Shown: piece by piece, positions 1 through 4,741 of the stretch
Layout of the letters: each line of letters begins with the position of its first letter
Position numbering within the stretch: position 1 is the stretch's first letter
DNA from: an uncultured Pseudomonadota bacterium
GTDB lineage: Bacteria; Pseudomonadota; Gammaproteobacteria; Burkholderiales; Burkholderiaceae_C
Reading direction: 5' to 3'
Assembly (NCBI GenBank): GCA_900320815.1
Contig: ONTY01000137.1
Coordinates: 1-5,204 of the forward strand
DNA: 5,204 bases
Made by a program: the position numbers and the translations under genes
Notes under the pieces: generated by a model
Database searches by the model: none
Seen by the model: only the letters and a program-made list of their open reading frames with translations
What the model was told of the DNA's origin: nothing

Positions 1-191
1 TCTCTGGAGTCGTAGAGAGTAGAAAGAGAATTTGATGTGCGAACAGCGTGTTTGTTAAGGTCTGTAAACATCTGCTGGCTTCGTTCCAAACCTTTGTCTT
101 CAAATCCGGGTAGCGTCGCAACGTCTTCGTCAATACGGGCAAGGTGTTCGATGTTGAACAGCATGTCCTTGACAGGTGCCTGAAAGCTCAT
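1..191 (-). CDS. Acyl-CoA dehydrogenase-like protein, N-terminal fragment (runs off the left edge)
   Basis: I translated this open frame by hand on the minus strand. It starts at ATG 191-189 and stays open for 63 codons to base 1, so the 3' part of the gene is outside the window. The product begins MSFQAPVKDMLF and continues to LPGFED near residues 27-32. This opening is typical of a large acyl-CoA dehydrogenase family in Burkholderiales: FAD flavoenzymes that oxidise acyl-CoA to enoyl-CoA in fatty-acid degradation. A good ribosome binding site, GGAG at 202-199, sits 7 bases before the ATG and fixes the start. After about residue 33 the sequence aligns without gaps to the usual helix but is divergent. 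The APLN motif usual in the family is replaced by NSLS at residues 54-57. The family call rests only on the N-terminus, and the substrate cannot be judged. The gene diverges from the small gene at 636. Confidence 0.68.
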   Translation of the reverse strand, partial: MSFQAPVKDMLFNIEHLARIDEDVATLPGFEDKGLERSQQMFTDLNKHAVRTSNSLSTLYDSR

Positions 192-198
192 TGATCGT

Positions 199-202
199 CT
201 CC
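199..202 (-). promoter_or_regulatory. Ribosome binding site of the acyl-CoA dehydrogenase-like gene
   Basis: Read on the minus strand, GGAG is followed by a 7-base spacer (ACGATCA) and the ATG at 191. It supports that start and shows the edge fragment is a real gene. Confidence 0.7.
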
Positions 203-253
203 AAATAGGGAAAGGGCTGGTTTTGTGGCAACAGCCTGGTGGCGCGCCTGCAC

Positions 254-269
254 AGGGGAACGCTCCCCT
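254..269. repeat. Short perfect hairpin in the 5' leader of the acyl-CoA dehydrogenase-like gene
   Basis: AGGGGA (254-259) and TCCCCT (264-269) form a perfect 6-bp stem around the tetraloop ACGC. No T-run follows on either strand, so it is not an intrinsic terminator. If the minus-strand promoter lies further right, the hairpin would fall in the mRNA leader, about 63 bases before the start codon. Its role is unknown. Confidence 0.4.
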
Positions 270-429
270 ATGATCAGCCCAACAGGCGGCGCCAGGCAAA
301 CAGCGGCGGAGTGTATGCGAGACACGCTGACCAAATCCTTGCGGATTACGCCTTTTTTTACCATCTTTTCTGCGCTGCATCAAAGACAGGTTTTTGAAAA
401 ATTGTTTGTAGCCATTTTTTTGCGTTCTA

Positions 430-445
430 TGCTGCACTGCAAAAA
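430..445. promoter_or_regulatory. TGCTGCACTGCAAAAA motif, copy 1 (possible PhaR-like operator)
   Basis: The motif contains TGC-ACT-GCA, a half-symmetric core, followed by an A-run. A near-identical copy with one C-to-T change lies at 2049-2064, upstream of ldcA. TGC/GCA-rich elements of this general kind are known targets of PhaR-type regulators of polyhydroxyalkanoate genes. The assignment to PhaR is only an inference. The site lies about 240 bases upstream of the acyl-CoA dehydrogenase-like gene and 190 bases upstream of the gene at 636. Confidence 0.35.
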
Positions 446-462
446 CATCTCTGCCGGCGTTT

Positions 463-478
463 TATAAAAGTATAAAAG
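463..478. repeat. Tandem TATAAAAG TATAAAAG direct repeat
   Basis: Two exact 8-base copies lie side by side at 463-470 and 471-478, inside the AT-rich part of the divergent spacer. Each copy resembles a -10 element, but I found no matching -35 at 16-18 bases on either strand. A TTGACT on the minus strand at 482-477 is too close to the repeat to pair with it. Confidence 0.4.
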
Positions 479-555
479 TCAATTATGCCGCGCACTTGGC
501 CATTTTTCTGGAAGTTACCACAATCTTGGCAGGGGCTTTCAGCATGGTGCATCCG

Positions 556-561
556 TATAAT
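556..561 (+). promoter_or_regulatory. Possible -10 element (TATAAT) for the gene at 636
   Basis: This is a perfect consensus hexamer on the plus strand. Transcription would start near 567-570 and give a leader of about 67 bases to the ATG at 636. The sequence 16-18 bases upstream is GC-rich with no -35 match. A TTGGCA at 526-531 is 24 bases away, too far for an ordinary sigma-70 promoter. An activator-dependent promoter or chance are both possible. Confidence 0.3.
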
Positions 562-635
562 TTTTGTTACCGAGCCTTTCAAGCCGCTCAAGAGTTGGTG
601 TTGGGCGCAGGCCTCGGCGGCACGTTTTGCACTGT

Positions 636-992
636 ATGGAACAACTCCGCTCCCAATCTGGCTTCTGGGCCAGCCTGATGTGGCGTCTAAAAAAAGAAGG
701 CGGCAGCGCCCCTGCTGACGCCTGGCGCCTGGACGACGTACGCCGCGCCATGCTAGCGCTGTTGGACGAAGACGGCGCGCGCCGCTACCCGTTGGTGGCG
801 CATCGCATTCGCCGCAGCAAAGACGCCAAGGCGCTCTGGTTCCAGCGCGCCAACCTGATGGCAGCCCTCTCTGATCTATACGGCGAAGAAAAAGCACACG
901 AGCGCATGCAACGCCTCACGGGCATGTTCAAAGGGTTGCTGCCCAAAGGCATGATGGTGCAGCCTGCCCTTGGGCGCCGACACAGGAAGTAG
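636..992 (+). CDS. Small conserved-hypothetical protein, 118 residues
   Basis: I do not know a function for this protein. From ATG 636 it encodes 118 residues. It is basic, largely helical in character, and has no signal peptide or membrane segment. The pattern RRIRRSKDAKALWFQ, followed by a helix with LMAALSDLYGEE and ending in MFKGLLPKGM, resembles uncharacterised small proteins I recall from Burkholderiales. Those have an ALWYLR..LM helix followed by a GLLP segment. The start is uncertain. No clear Shine-Dalgarno precedes 636, the frame stays open upstream to a TTG at 564, and a second ATG lies at 678. I chose 636 because the residues before it look non-coding and the only TATAAT upstream would put transcription start after 564. 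The gene is convergent with ldcA and ends 60 bases from it. Confidence 0.62.
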   Translation: MEQLRSQSGFWASLMWRLKKEGGSAPADAWRLDDVRRAMLALLDEDGARRYPLVAHRIRRSKDAKALWFQRANLMAALSDLYGEEKAHERMQRLTGMFKGLLPKGMMVQPALGRRHRK

Positions 993-1000
993 GCACTCAT

Positions 1001-1023
1001 TTGCCCGCATTTTTTGCGGGTAA
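1001..1023. terminator. Hairpin between convergent genes, possible weak bidirectional terminator
   Basis: CCCGCA (1004-1009) pairs with TGCGGG (1015-1020) around a T-rich loop. The stem extends outward with TTG/TAA, including one G-U pair. It sits just after the stop codon at 992 and before the end of the minus-strand ldcA at 1053, where a shared terminator is expected. There is no T-run after the stem on either strand, so intrinsic termination would be weak. Confidence 0.4.
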
Positions 1024-1052
1024 TACAGTGTTCCTACACTGGGTATATAAAA

Positions 1053-2006
1053 TCAGCAAGCTGTATGCCCCGTATGCCCCAAGTGTCCCCACAGAAGCAA
1101 TACCTCGCGCCCCTGTACCTCCAACGTCACACGTGCTCCAACAGGCAACAGCACTTTGGTTGGTACATGCCCAAATGGCAGTCCGGTGAGTACTGGTACG
1201 TCCTTAATGTGCCTGCGCAACCACGCCACAACTTTTGCCAGTGAATACTCCTTGCTATATGGCGCTGCATGCCAGCCACTGAACTGTCCCAGCACCACTG
1301 CCTGCTGATGCGCCAGAGTGCCCGCATGCAGCAGCTGCGCCAACATGCGTTCAACGCGGTACGGAGCTTCACCCACATCTTCCAGAAACAGCACTCCTCC
1401 ATCCAACTGCGGCCACCACGGCGTGCCCAGCAGCGAACACACCATGCACAGGTTGCCGCCCCACAGCAGTGCATCCTGCGCCAGCGTGCCCTGCAGCCGT
1501 GCACCATACGCCTTGCAATCTGCCATAGGCAACTTCCAGCCCGTGCCCTCAGCTACGCCGCATGCCACATCTTCAAAGCACGCCTGCATCACCTCGTCTA
1601 CGCCTTCTAGCGCACCAAAGCCTTCACACAGCGCCGGTCCCGCCCATGTCACCGCGCCTTTTTGCTGCAGCAAAGCCAGTTGCAACGCTGTGAAGTCACT
1701 GAAACCCACAAAGCGCGTGCCGCGCTCTGCTGCCCGCGCCAGCGCCTTGTACGGCAGGTGCGGCAGCAGGCGCGAGATGCCATAGCCGCCACGCGTAATC
1801 AGCGCTACATCCGCTCCGCTAGCTGCCGCGCGCGCCACTGCCGCTAGCCGCGTTTGGTCATCACCGGCAAAGCGCCAATGTTTTTGCAACGCTGCCTCAT
1901 CCAGCACCGTTTCATATCCCAGCGCCTGCAAGCGGCGCACAGCGCGGCGCAGCGTGCGGCGATCACGAACTACGCCGGAAGGAGAATAAATATAGATACT
2001 TGACAT
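1053..2006 (-). CDS. ldcA: Murein LD-carboxypeptidase, LdcA/MccF family (peptidase S66)
   Basis: The 317-residue product looks complete for the family. LdcA is a cytoplasmic serine peptidase that removes the terminal D-Ala from murein tetrapeptides during cell-wall recycling. It has the N-terminal IYIYSPSG strand, the RGGYG motif at residues 72-76, and the nucleophile-elbow GFSDFTAL with Ser103. The other triad members are Glu209 in FLEDVGE and His280 in LPFGHVPTK. These match the Ser-Glu-His triad known for the E. coli and Pseudomonas enzymes in order and spacing. There is no signal peptide, as expected for a recycling enzyme. I chose ATG 2006 because MSSIYIYSPSG is the usual family start. 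The frame is open upstream to 2105, with other ATGs at 2042 and 2105, but that extra sequence is Cys-rich and unlike the family. No strong ribosome binding site is visible. The gene diverges from nirK and has no evident functional link to it. MccF-type self-immunity is an alternative but less likely without a microcin cluster. Confidence 0.92.
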   Translation of the reverse strand: MSSIYIYSPSGVVRDRRTLRRAVRRLQALGYETVLDEAALQKHWRFAGDDQTRLAAVARAAASGADVALITRGGYGISRLLPHLPYKALARAAERGTRFVGFSDFTALQLALLQQKGAVTWAGPALCEGFGALEGVDEVMQACFEDVACGVAEGTGWKLPMADCKAYGARLQGTLAQDALLWGGNLCMVCSLLGTPWWPQLDGGVLFLEDVGEAPYRVERMLAQLLHAGTLAHQQAVVLGQFSGWHAAPYSKEYSLAKVVAWLRRHIKDVPVLTGLPFGHVPTKVLLPVGARVTLEVQGREVLLLWGHLGHTGHTAC

Positions 2007-2048
2007 GAGATGACAAAAGTAATACGCCGTTGTAGCGGACATAGGTTT

Positions 2049-2064
2049 TGCTGCATTGCAAAAA
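2049..2064. promoter_or_regulatory. TGCTGCATTGCAAAAA motif, copy 2 (possible PhaR-like operator)
   Basis: The motif matches copy 1 at 430-445 at 15 of 16 positions. With its flanks it forms a better palindrome, TTTTGC-TGCATT-GCAAAA. It lies about 43-58 bases upstream of the ldcA start, where an operator or promoter element would sit on the minus strand. It is well upstream of the FNR box, so its likelier target is ldcA. The regulator is unknown, and PhaR-type is only a guess. Confidence 0.35.
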
Positions 2065-2121
2065 ACGCGCCTACCACAATGGAGAAAAATGATGCACCGC
2101 ACCATTCCAGAGGAAAATGCT

Positions 2122-2139
2122 AAGGATTATTTTATCCTT
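2122..2139. repeat. AT-rich inverted repeat abutting the FNR box
   Basis: AAGGAT (2122-2127) and ATCCTT (2134-2139) are perfect inverted arms around TATTTT. The right arm shares two bases with the FNR-type box. This could be an operator for a second regulator of nirK, or chance symmetry in AT-rich DNA. It is shorter than a full NsrR palindrome and is not assigned. Confidence 0.35.
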
Positions 2140-2151
2140 GAACTGCATCAA
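2138..2151 (+). promoter_or_regulatory. FNR/DNR/NnrR-type box upstream of nirK
   Basis: TTGAACTGCATCAA matches the CRP-FNR family consensus TTGAT-N4-ATCAA at 9 of 10 fixed positions. The symmetry extends two bases on each side (CC...GG). FNR, DNR and NnrR regulators activate denitrification genes at low oxygen or with nitric oxide. These DNA sites cannot be told apart by sequence. The centre is at about 2144.5. Class II activation, centred 41.5 bases upstream, would predict a transcript start near 2186. The nearest weak -10 does not fit that exactly. Confidence 0.78.
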
Positions 2152-2276
2152 GGTTGTGACATATACACGCCTTGGCTCTTGGCTACCATGACTTCTGCAC
2201 GTTCTGGCGTTTATGCCCAATTACCCAAAGCACAGGCGCCAGGGCAGCACAACACATTGGTTTATCCACACCTTTC

Positions 2277-2282
2277 AAGAGG
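2277..2282 (+). promoter_or_regulatory. Ribosome binding site of nirK
   Basis: AAGAGG lies 7 bases before the ATG at 2290. It selects this start over the upstream in-frame ATG at 2056. That longer frame would read through the FNR-type box and bury the signal peptide. Confidence 0.7.
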
Positions 2283-2289
2283 CTTATTT

Positions 2290-3438
2290 ATGAAAGCAAG
2301 CACCTTCCGCCAATCGCTTCTGTGCGCCGCCATCAGCGCCTGCATGTTTGGCACCGCCGCATATGCTCAGGAAGCTGCCGCCGAACATACTGGCGGCATT
2401 CCCGGCTATGAAGTTATCAAGGCCACCGACACCTTGCTTAACATGACGCGCGTCAAGCAAACTTTGGTTGCTCCTCCCGGTGTGCCGGAACACACCCTTG
2501 AGTCGCCTGCCTCTCCACGTATCGTGGAAGTGGAAATGACCATTGAAGAAAAAGAAATTGAGGTCGAACCTGGCGTATTCATGTGGGCCTTTGCCTTCAA
2601 TGGCACCGTTCCTGGTCCCATGATTATTGTGCATGAAGGCGACTGGGTTGAACTGACGCTGCGCAATGCGGTGAAGAACCAGCTCGTGCATAACATCGAC
2701 TTCCACGCCTCCACCGGCGCGCTGGGCGGTGGTGAACTGACACAGGTGCAACCTGGTCAGGAAGTGAAATTGCGTTTTCAGGCTCTGAAACCTGGCGTTT
2801 TCGTCTATCACTGCGCCCCCGGCGGATCGATGGTGCCGTGGCACGTGGTTCATGGTATGAATGGTGCACTTACCGTCATTCCAAAAGGTGGGCTGAAAGA
2901 CAAGAACGGCAAACCCATCAAATATGACAAAGCCTATTACCTTGGCGAGCAGGATTTCTACATCCCCACCGACAAGGACGGCAAATTCAAACGCTATCCG
3001 GATGCTGTTTCGTCCATGGCCGAAGACAAACTCGTCATGGACAAGCTCATTCCTTCGCACGTCGTGTTTGGCGACCGCAAGATGGCATACACTGGCGAAA
3101 ATGCGCTGACTTCCAAAGTTGGCGAAACCGTCATGTTCTACCACTCACAATCCAACCGTCAGTCCTATCCGCACTTGATTGGTGGTCACTTCAACCAGGT
3201 CTGGGAACGCGGCAACCTTGCCGACATGCCCGCCGAAGGGCTTGAAACTTACGTGCTCGCCGCTGGCTCGGCAGGCGCTTCCATGTATACCTTCAAGCAA
3301 CCTGGCGTATATGTGTATTTGAGCCACAACCTGATTGAAGCCTTCAACCTCGGCGTGCTCGCTCAGGTGAAAGTGGACGGTACCTGGGACAACAACATCA
3401 TGGAACAGGTGGAAGCGCCGCACGAATTCAAGGAATAA
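2290..3438 (+). CDS. nirK: Copper-containing dissimilatory nitrite reductase (NO-forming), NirK
   Basis: The 382-residue periplasmic enzyme reduces nitrite to nitric oxide in denitrification and works as a trimer of two-cupredoxin-domain subunits. A Sec-type signal peptide ends at AYA-QE, residues 24-28. All type 1 copper ligands are present: His134, Cys175, His185 and Met190. The type 2 ligands are His139, His174 and, from the neighbouring subunit, His346. The catalytic pair is Asp137 in HNIDFH and His295 in YPHLIGGH. Spacing matches the Alcaligenes-type enzyme except for one extra residue in the type 1 loop: CAPGGSMVPWH has nine residues between Cys and His, not eight. There is no fused haem or extra cupredoxin domain. 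The gene follows an FNR-type box and is closed by a strong terminator. The next two genes encode copper-site assembly proteins, which may supply its copper. Electron donors are probably a small cupredoxin or cytochrome encoded elsewhere. Confidence 0.97.
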   Translation: MKASTFRQSLLCAAISACMFGTAAYAQEAAAEHTGGIPGYEVIKATDTLLNMTRVKQTLVAPPGVPEHTLESPASPRIVEVEMTIEEKEIEVEPGVFMWAFAFNGTVPGPMIIVHEGDWVELTLRNAVKNQLVHNIDFHASTGALGGGELTQVQPGQEVKLRFQALKPGVFVYHCAPGGSMVPWHVVHGMNGALTVIPKGGLKDKNGKPIKYDKAYYLGEQDFYIPTDKDGKFKRYPDAVSSMAEDKLVMDKLIPSHVVFGDRKMAYTGENALTSKVGETVMFYHSQSNRQSYPHLIGGHFNQVWERGNLADMPAEGLETYVLAAGSAGASMYTFKQPGVYVYLSHNLIEAFNLGVLAQVKVDGTWDNNIMEQVEAPHEFKE

Positions 3439-3483
3439 TCTCCAAACGGGACACATTCGCTTGAATACTTAAACTCCCACCTC

Positions 3484-3527
3484 GGCGGCTCTGGCAGGTG
3501 AGATTGCCCGCCAGAGCCGCCTTTTTT
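3484..3527 (+). terminator. Strong intrinsic terminator after nirK
   Basis: GGCGGCTCTGGC (3484-3495) pairs perfectly with GCCAGAGCCGCC (3510-3521) as a 12-bp GC-rich stem with a 14-base loop, followed at once by six T's (3522-3527). It lies 46 bases after the nirK stop. The downstream Sco-TlpA start is only 33 bases further, with no convincing promoter between. The next genes therefore depend on partial readthrough or on an undetected promoter. Confidence 0.93.
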
Positions 3528-3544
3528 ATCGTCAGCAGCGCAAA

Positions 3545-3550
3545 AAGGAG
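3545..3550 (+). promoter_or_regulatory. Ribosome binding site of the Sco-TlpA gene
   Basis: AAGGAG lies 10 bases before ATG 3561. This is a little longer than usual, but the PCuAC gene downstream has the same spacing. It selects 3561 over a GTG at 3498 that lies inside the terminator loop. Confidence 0.65.
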
Positions 3551-3560
3551 CCTTTCTTCC

Positions 3561-4703
3561 ATGTTCAAAAAACTGCTCACCTCCGCCTGCCTTTGCTTTA
3601 TTGCCCTGTGGGCGGGCACCGCCACGGCACGCGAAATCACCTTTGATTTACTTAGCGACAAGGGGCCAGCCACGCATAAAAGCTGGCCGGGCAAACACCT
3701 GCTGCTGGCTTTTGGCTACACCACCTGCCCGGAAATCTGTCCCACCACGCTCTATGAATTCGCCGAAGCAATGAAAGAGCTCAAGAATCCCAGCGCCATC
3801 CAGCCTATTTTTGTCACAATTGACCCGGTCAGCGATGATGCTAAAAAATTGCAGGAATACGTCAATTTTTTTGACGAGCACATTGTCGGTCTGGCTGGCG
3901 AAATGAAAAACATCCGCGCCCTCGTCGACCAATTGGGCGCCACGTTTGGCTACCGACTCAATGGCAAGCGTGTTGACAACCCCATCAAAGGCAGCGGCTA
4001 CACCGTCTATCACAGCGCATTGATTTACCTGTTCAACCCGCAGAGTGAACTCATCGATACCTTTGATTATCAAATCGGTGCGCACGACCTGGCTGTGGCA
4101 CTCAATAAAGTACTCGGCGAGGGCGGCAACACTGGCGCTGCAACTGCTTCGGCTCCCGCTGCCAGCGCCGCCGCTGCGTCGGAAAAAACGCCAGAACCAG
4201 AAAAAGCCATTGAAAATGAAAAAGCATCAAATGCTGAAAAATCCGCTGCCACTGCAGCAACTGCACCCGATGACAGCGCCTGTCCGTTGCCGCGTGGCTT
4301 CACCGCTGCTGAGCCGCTGAGGCTGGGTGACGTCATGGACAATGCCCCCACCGACAAAGTTGTGCTGCTCAACGTTTGGGCACTGTGGTGTGCTCCCTGC
4401 CGCACGGAACTGCCGCTGCTCGACAAACTCGCTGCCGAGCAAAAAGAGAAAAAACAGCTTTTGGTACAAACGCTCAACCTTGGCGACAAAGAAGAAAAAG
4501 TATCTGATTTGTTTGAAAAAATGGGGCTGAAAAACCTGCCTCAAACACGCACAGAAGACAATACCCTGCTGCGCCGCGTCGGCGCGCCAGGACTGCCGCT
4601 CACCGCCCTGTTTGTCAATGGACAGCGCGTTGCCACCAAAGGCGGTCAGATTGACGACACCAGCGCCATCAGCGCATATGCTGAGTGCATGGCGCGCCAG
4701 TGA
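3561..4703 (+). CDS. Exported Sco-TlpA fusion protein (copper-site assembly plus thiol reductase)
   Basis: The product is 380 residues. A Sec signal peptide ends near Ala23 (TATA-RE). Residues 24-187 form a Sco1/SenC/PrrC domain with the copper-binding CPEIC motif (Cys56, Cys60), the TIDPVSDD segment (87-93) and His151 in VYHSALIYLF. Residues 188-240 are a low-complexity Ala/Glu/Lys/Pro linker. Residues 241-380 are a TlpA/ResA-like thioredoxin fold with WCAPC (Cys277, Cys280) and a cis-Pro, probably Pro346 in GLPLTALF. Sco proteins insert copper into, or maintain, copper sites, classically CuA of cytochrome oxidase. TlpA-type proteins reduce Sco and target cysteines. Fusing the two would place the reductase beside its substrate. 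Cys241 and Cys376 flank the second domain and could form a structural disulfide. With nirK upstream and PCuAC downstream, a role in NirK copper loading is inferred. A role in oxidase assembly or thiol protection remains possible. Confidence 0.9.
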   Translation: MFKKLLTSACLCFIALWAGTATAREITFDLLSDKGPATHKSWPGKHLLLAFGYTTCPEICPTTLYEFAEAMKELKNPSAIQPIFVTIDPVSDDAKKLQEYVNFFDEHIVGLAGEMKNIRALVDQLGATFGYRLNGKRVDNPIKGSGYTVYHSALIYLFNPQSELIDTFDYQIGAHDLAVALNKVLGEGGNTGAATASAPAASAAAASEKTPEPEKAIENEKASNAEKSAATAATAPDDSACPLPRGFTAAEPLRLGDVMDNAPTDKVVLLNVWALWCAPCRTELPLLDKLAAEQKEKKQLLVQTLNLGDKEEKVSDLFEKMGLKNLPQTRTEDNTLLRRVGAPGLPLTALFVNGQRVATKGGQIDDTSAISAYAECMARQ

Positions 4704-4726
4704 ATTTTTCTCTCTCAAAATCTCAC

Positions 4727-4731
4727 AGGAG
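4727..4731 (+). promoter_or_regulatory. Ribosome binding site of the PCuAC lipoprotein gene
   Basis: AGGAG lies 10 bases before ATG 4742, in a 38-base gap after the Sco-TlpA stop. The short gap with no terminator indicates co-transcription with Sco-TlpA. Confidence 0.65.
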
Positions 4732-4741
4732 TTTTATTCCC

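Larger units (their letters stand above)
192..635. other. Gene-free divergent spacer of about 440 bases
   Basis: I see no convincing gene here on either strand. The short open frames have no ribosome binding site and implausible compositions. The spacer lies between two divergent genes, so it should hold both promoters. It contains a 6-bp hairpin at 254-269, a TGCTGCACTGCAAAAA motif at 430-445, a tandem TATAAAAG pair at 463-478 and a TATAAT hexamer at 556-561. The stretch 340-480 is clearly more AT-rich than the flanking coding DNA, which fits promoter DNA. I could not pair any -10 with a good -35 at normal spacing. Confidence 0.6.
2007..2289. promoter_or_regulatory. Divergent regulatory region between ldcA and nirK
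   Basis: These 283 bases separate the two start codons. Next to ldcA lies the TGCTGCATTGCAAAAA motif. Next to nirK lie an AT-rich inverted repeat (2122-2139) and an FNR-type box (2138-2151). That leaves about 138 bases between the box and the nirK ATG, so the nirK leader is probably around 80-115 bases. I could not place a clear -10 for either gene. TATACA at 2162-2167 and TACCAT at 2184-2189 are weak candidates for nirK. Confidence 0.6.

Noticed and set aside
368..384. CTGCATCAA half-site resembling the FNR box
   Set aside because: Only one half matches. The other arm has no TTGA, so it is not a dyad.
225..467. Plus-strand 80-codon open frame
   Set aside because: It has no ribosome binding site and no family-like pattern, and it overlaps AT-rich promoter-like DNA and the TGCTGCA motif. 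It is probably chance.
526..541. TTGGCA...TTTCA as a sigma-54 promoter or the -35 of TATAAT 556
   Set aside because: The -12 GC is missing for sigma-54, and the 24-base spacer to TATAAT is too long for sigma-70.
427..897. Minus-strand 156-codon open frame
   Set aside because: It runs antisense to the small gene at 636 with Arg/Cys/Trp-rich composition typical of a shadow frame, and it crosses the intergenic motifs.
1661..1674. Perfect palindrome TTTGCTGCAGCAAA resembling the TGCTGCA motif
   Set aside because: It lies inside ldcA and encodes LLQQK in the right frame, so coding explains it. It lacks the shared TGCAYTGCAAAAA form.
2007..2105. N-terminal extension of ldcA to ATG 2105 or 2042
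   Set aside because: The extra residues are Cys-rich and unlike the family. They would also cover the palindromic TGCTGCATTGCAAAA site.
2056..2289. 78-codon in-frame extension of nirK from ATG 2056
   Set aside because: It would translate through the FNR-type box and bury a clean signal peptide. ATG 2290 has its own ribosome binding site.
2284..3144. Minus-strand 286-codon open frame inside nirK
   Set aside because: It is a Phe/His-rich mirror of nirK codons with no recognisable domain, and nirK itself is certain.
3498..3560. In-frame GTG 3498 extension of the Sco-TlpA gene
   Set aside because: The GTG lies in the loop of the nirK terminator and would precede a normal signal peptide that starts at ATG 3561 with its own AAGGAG.
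4070..4489. Minus-strand Ser/Ala-rich 139-codon open frame
   Set aside because: It is a shadow of the Ala/Glu/Lys linker and thioredoxin region. The low complexity explains its length.
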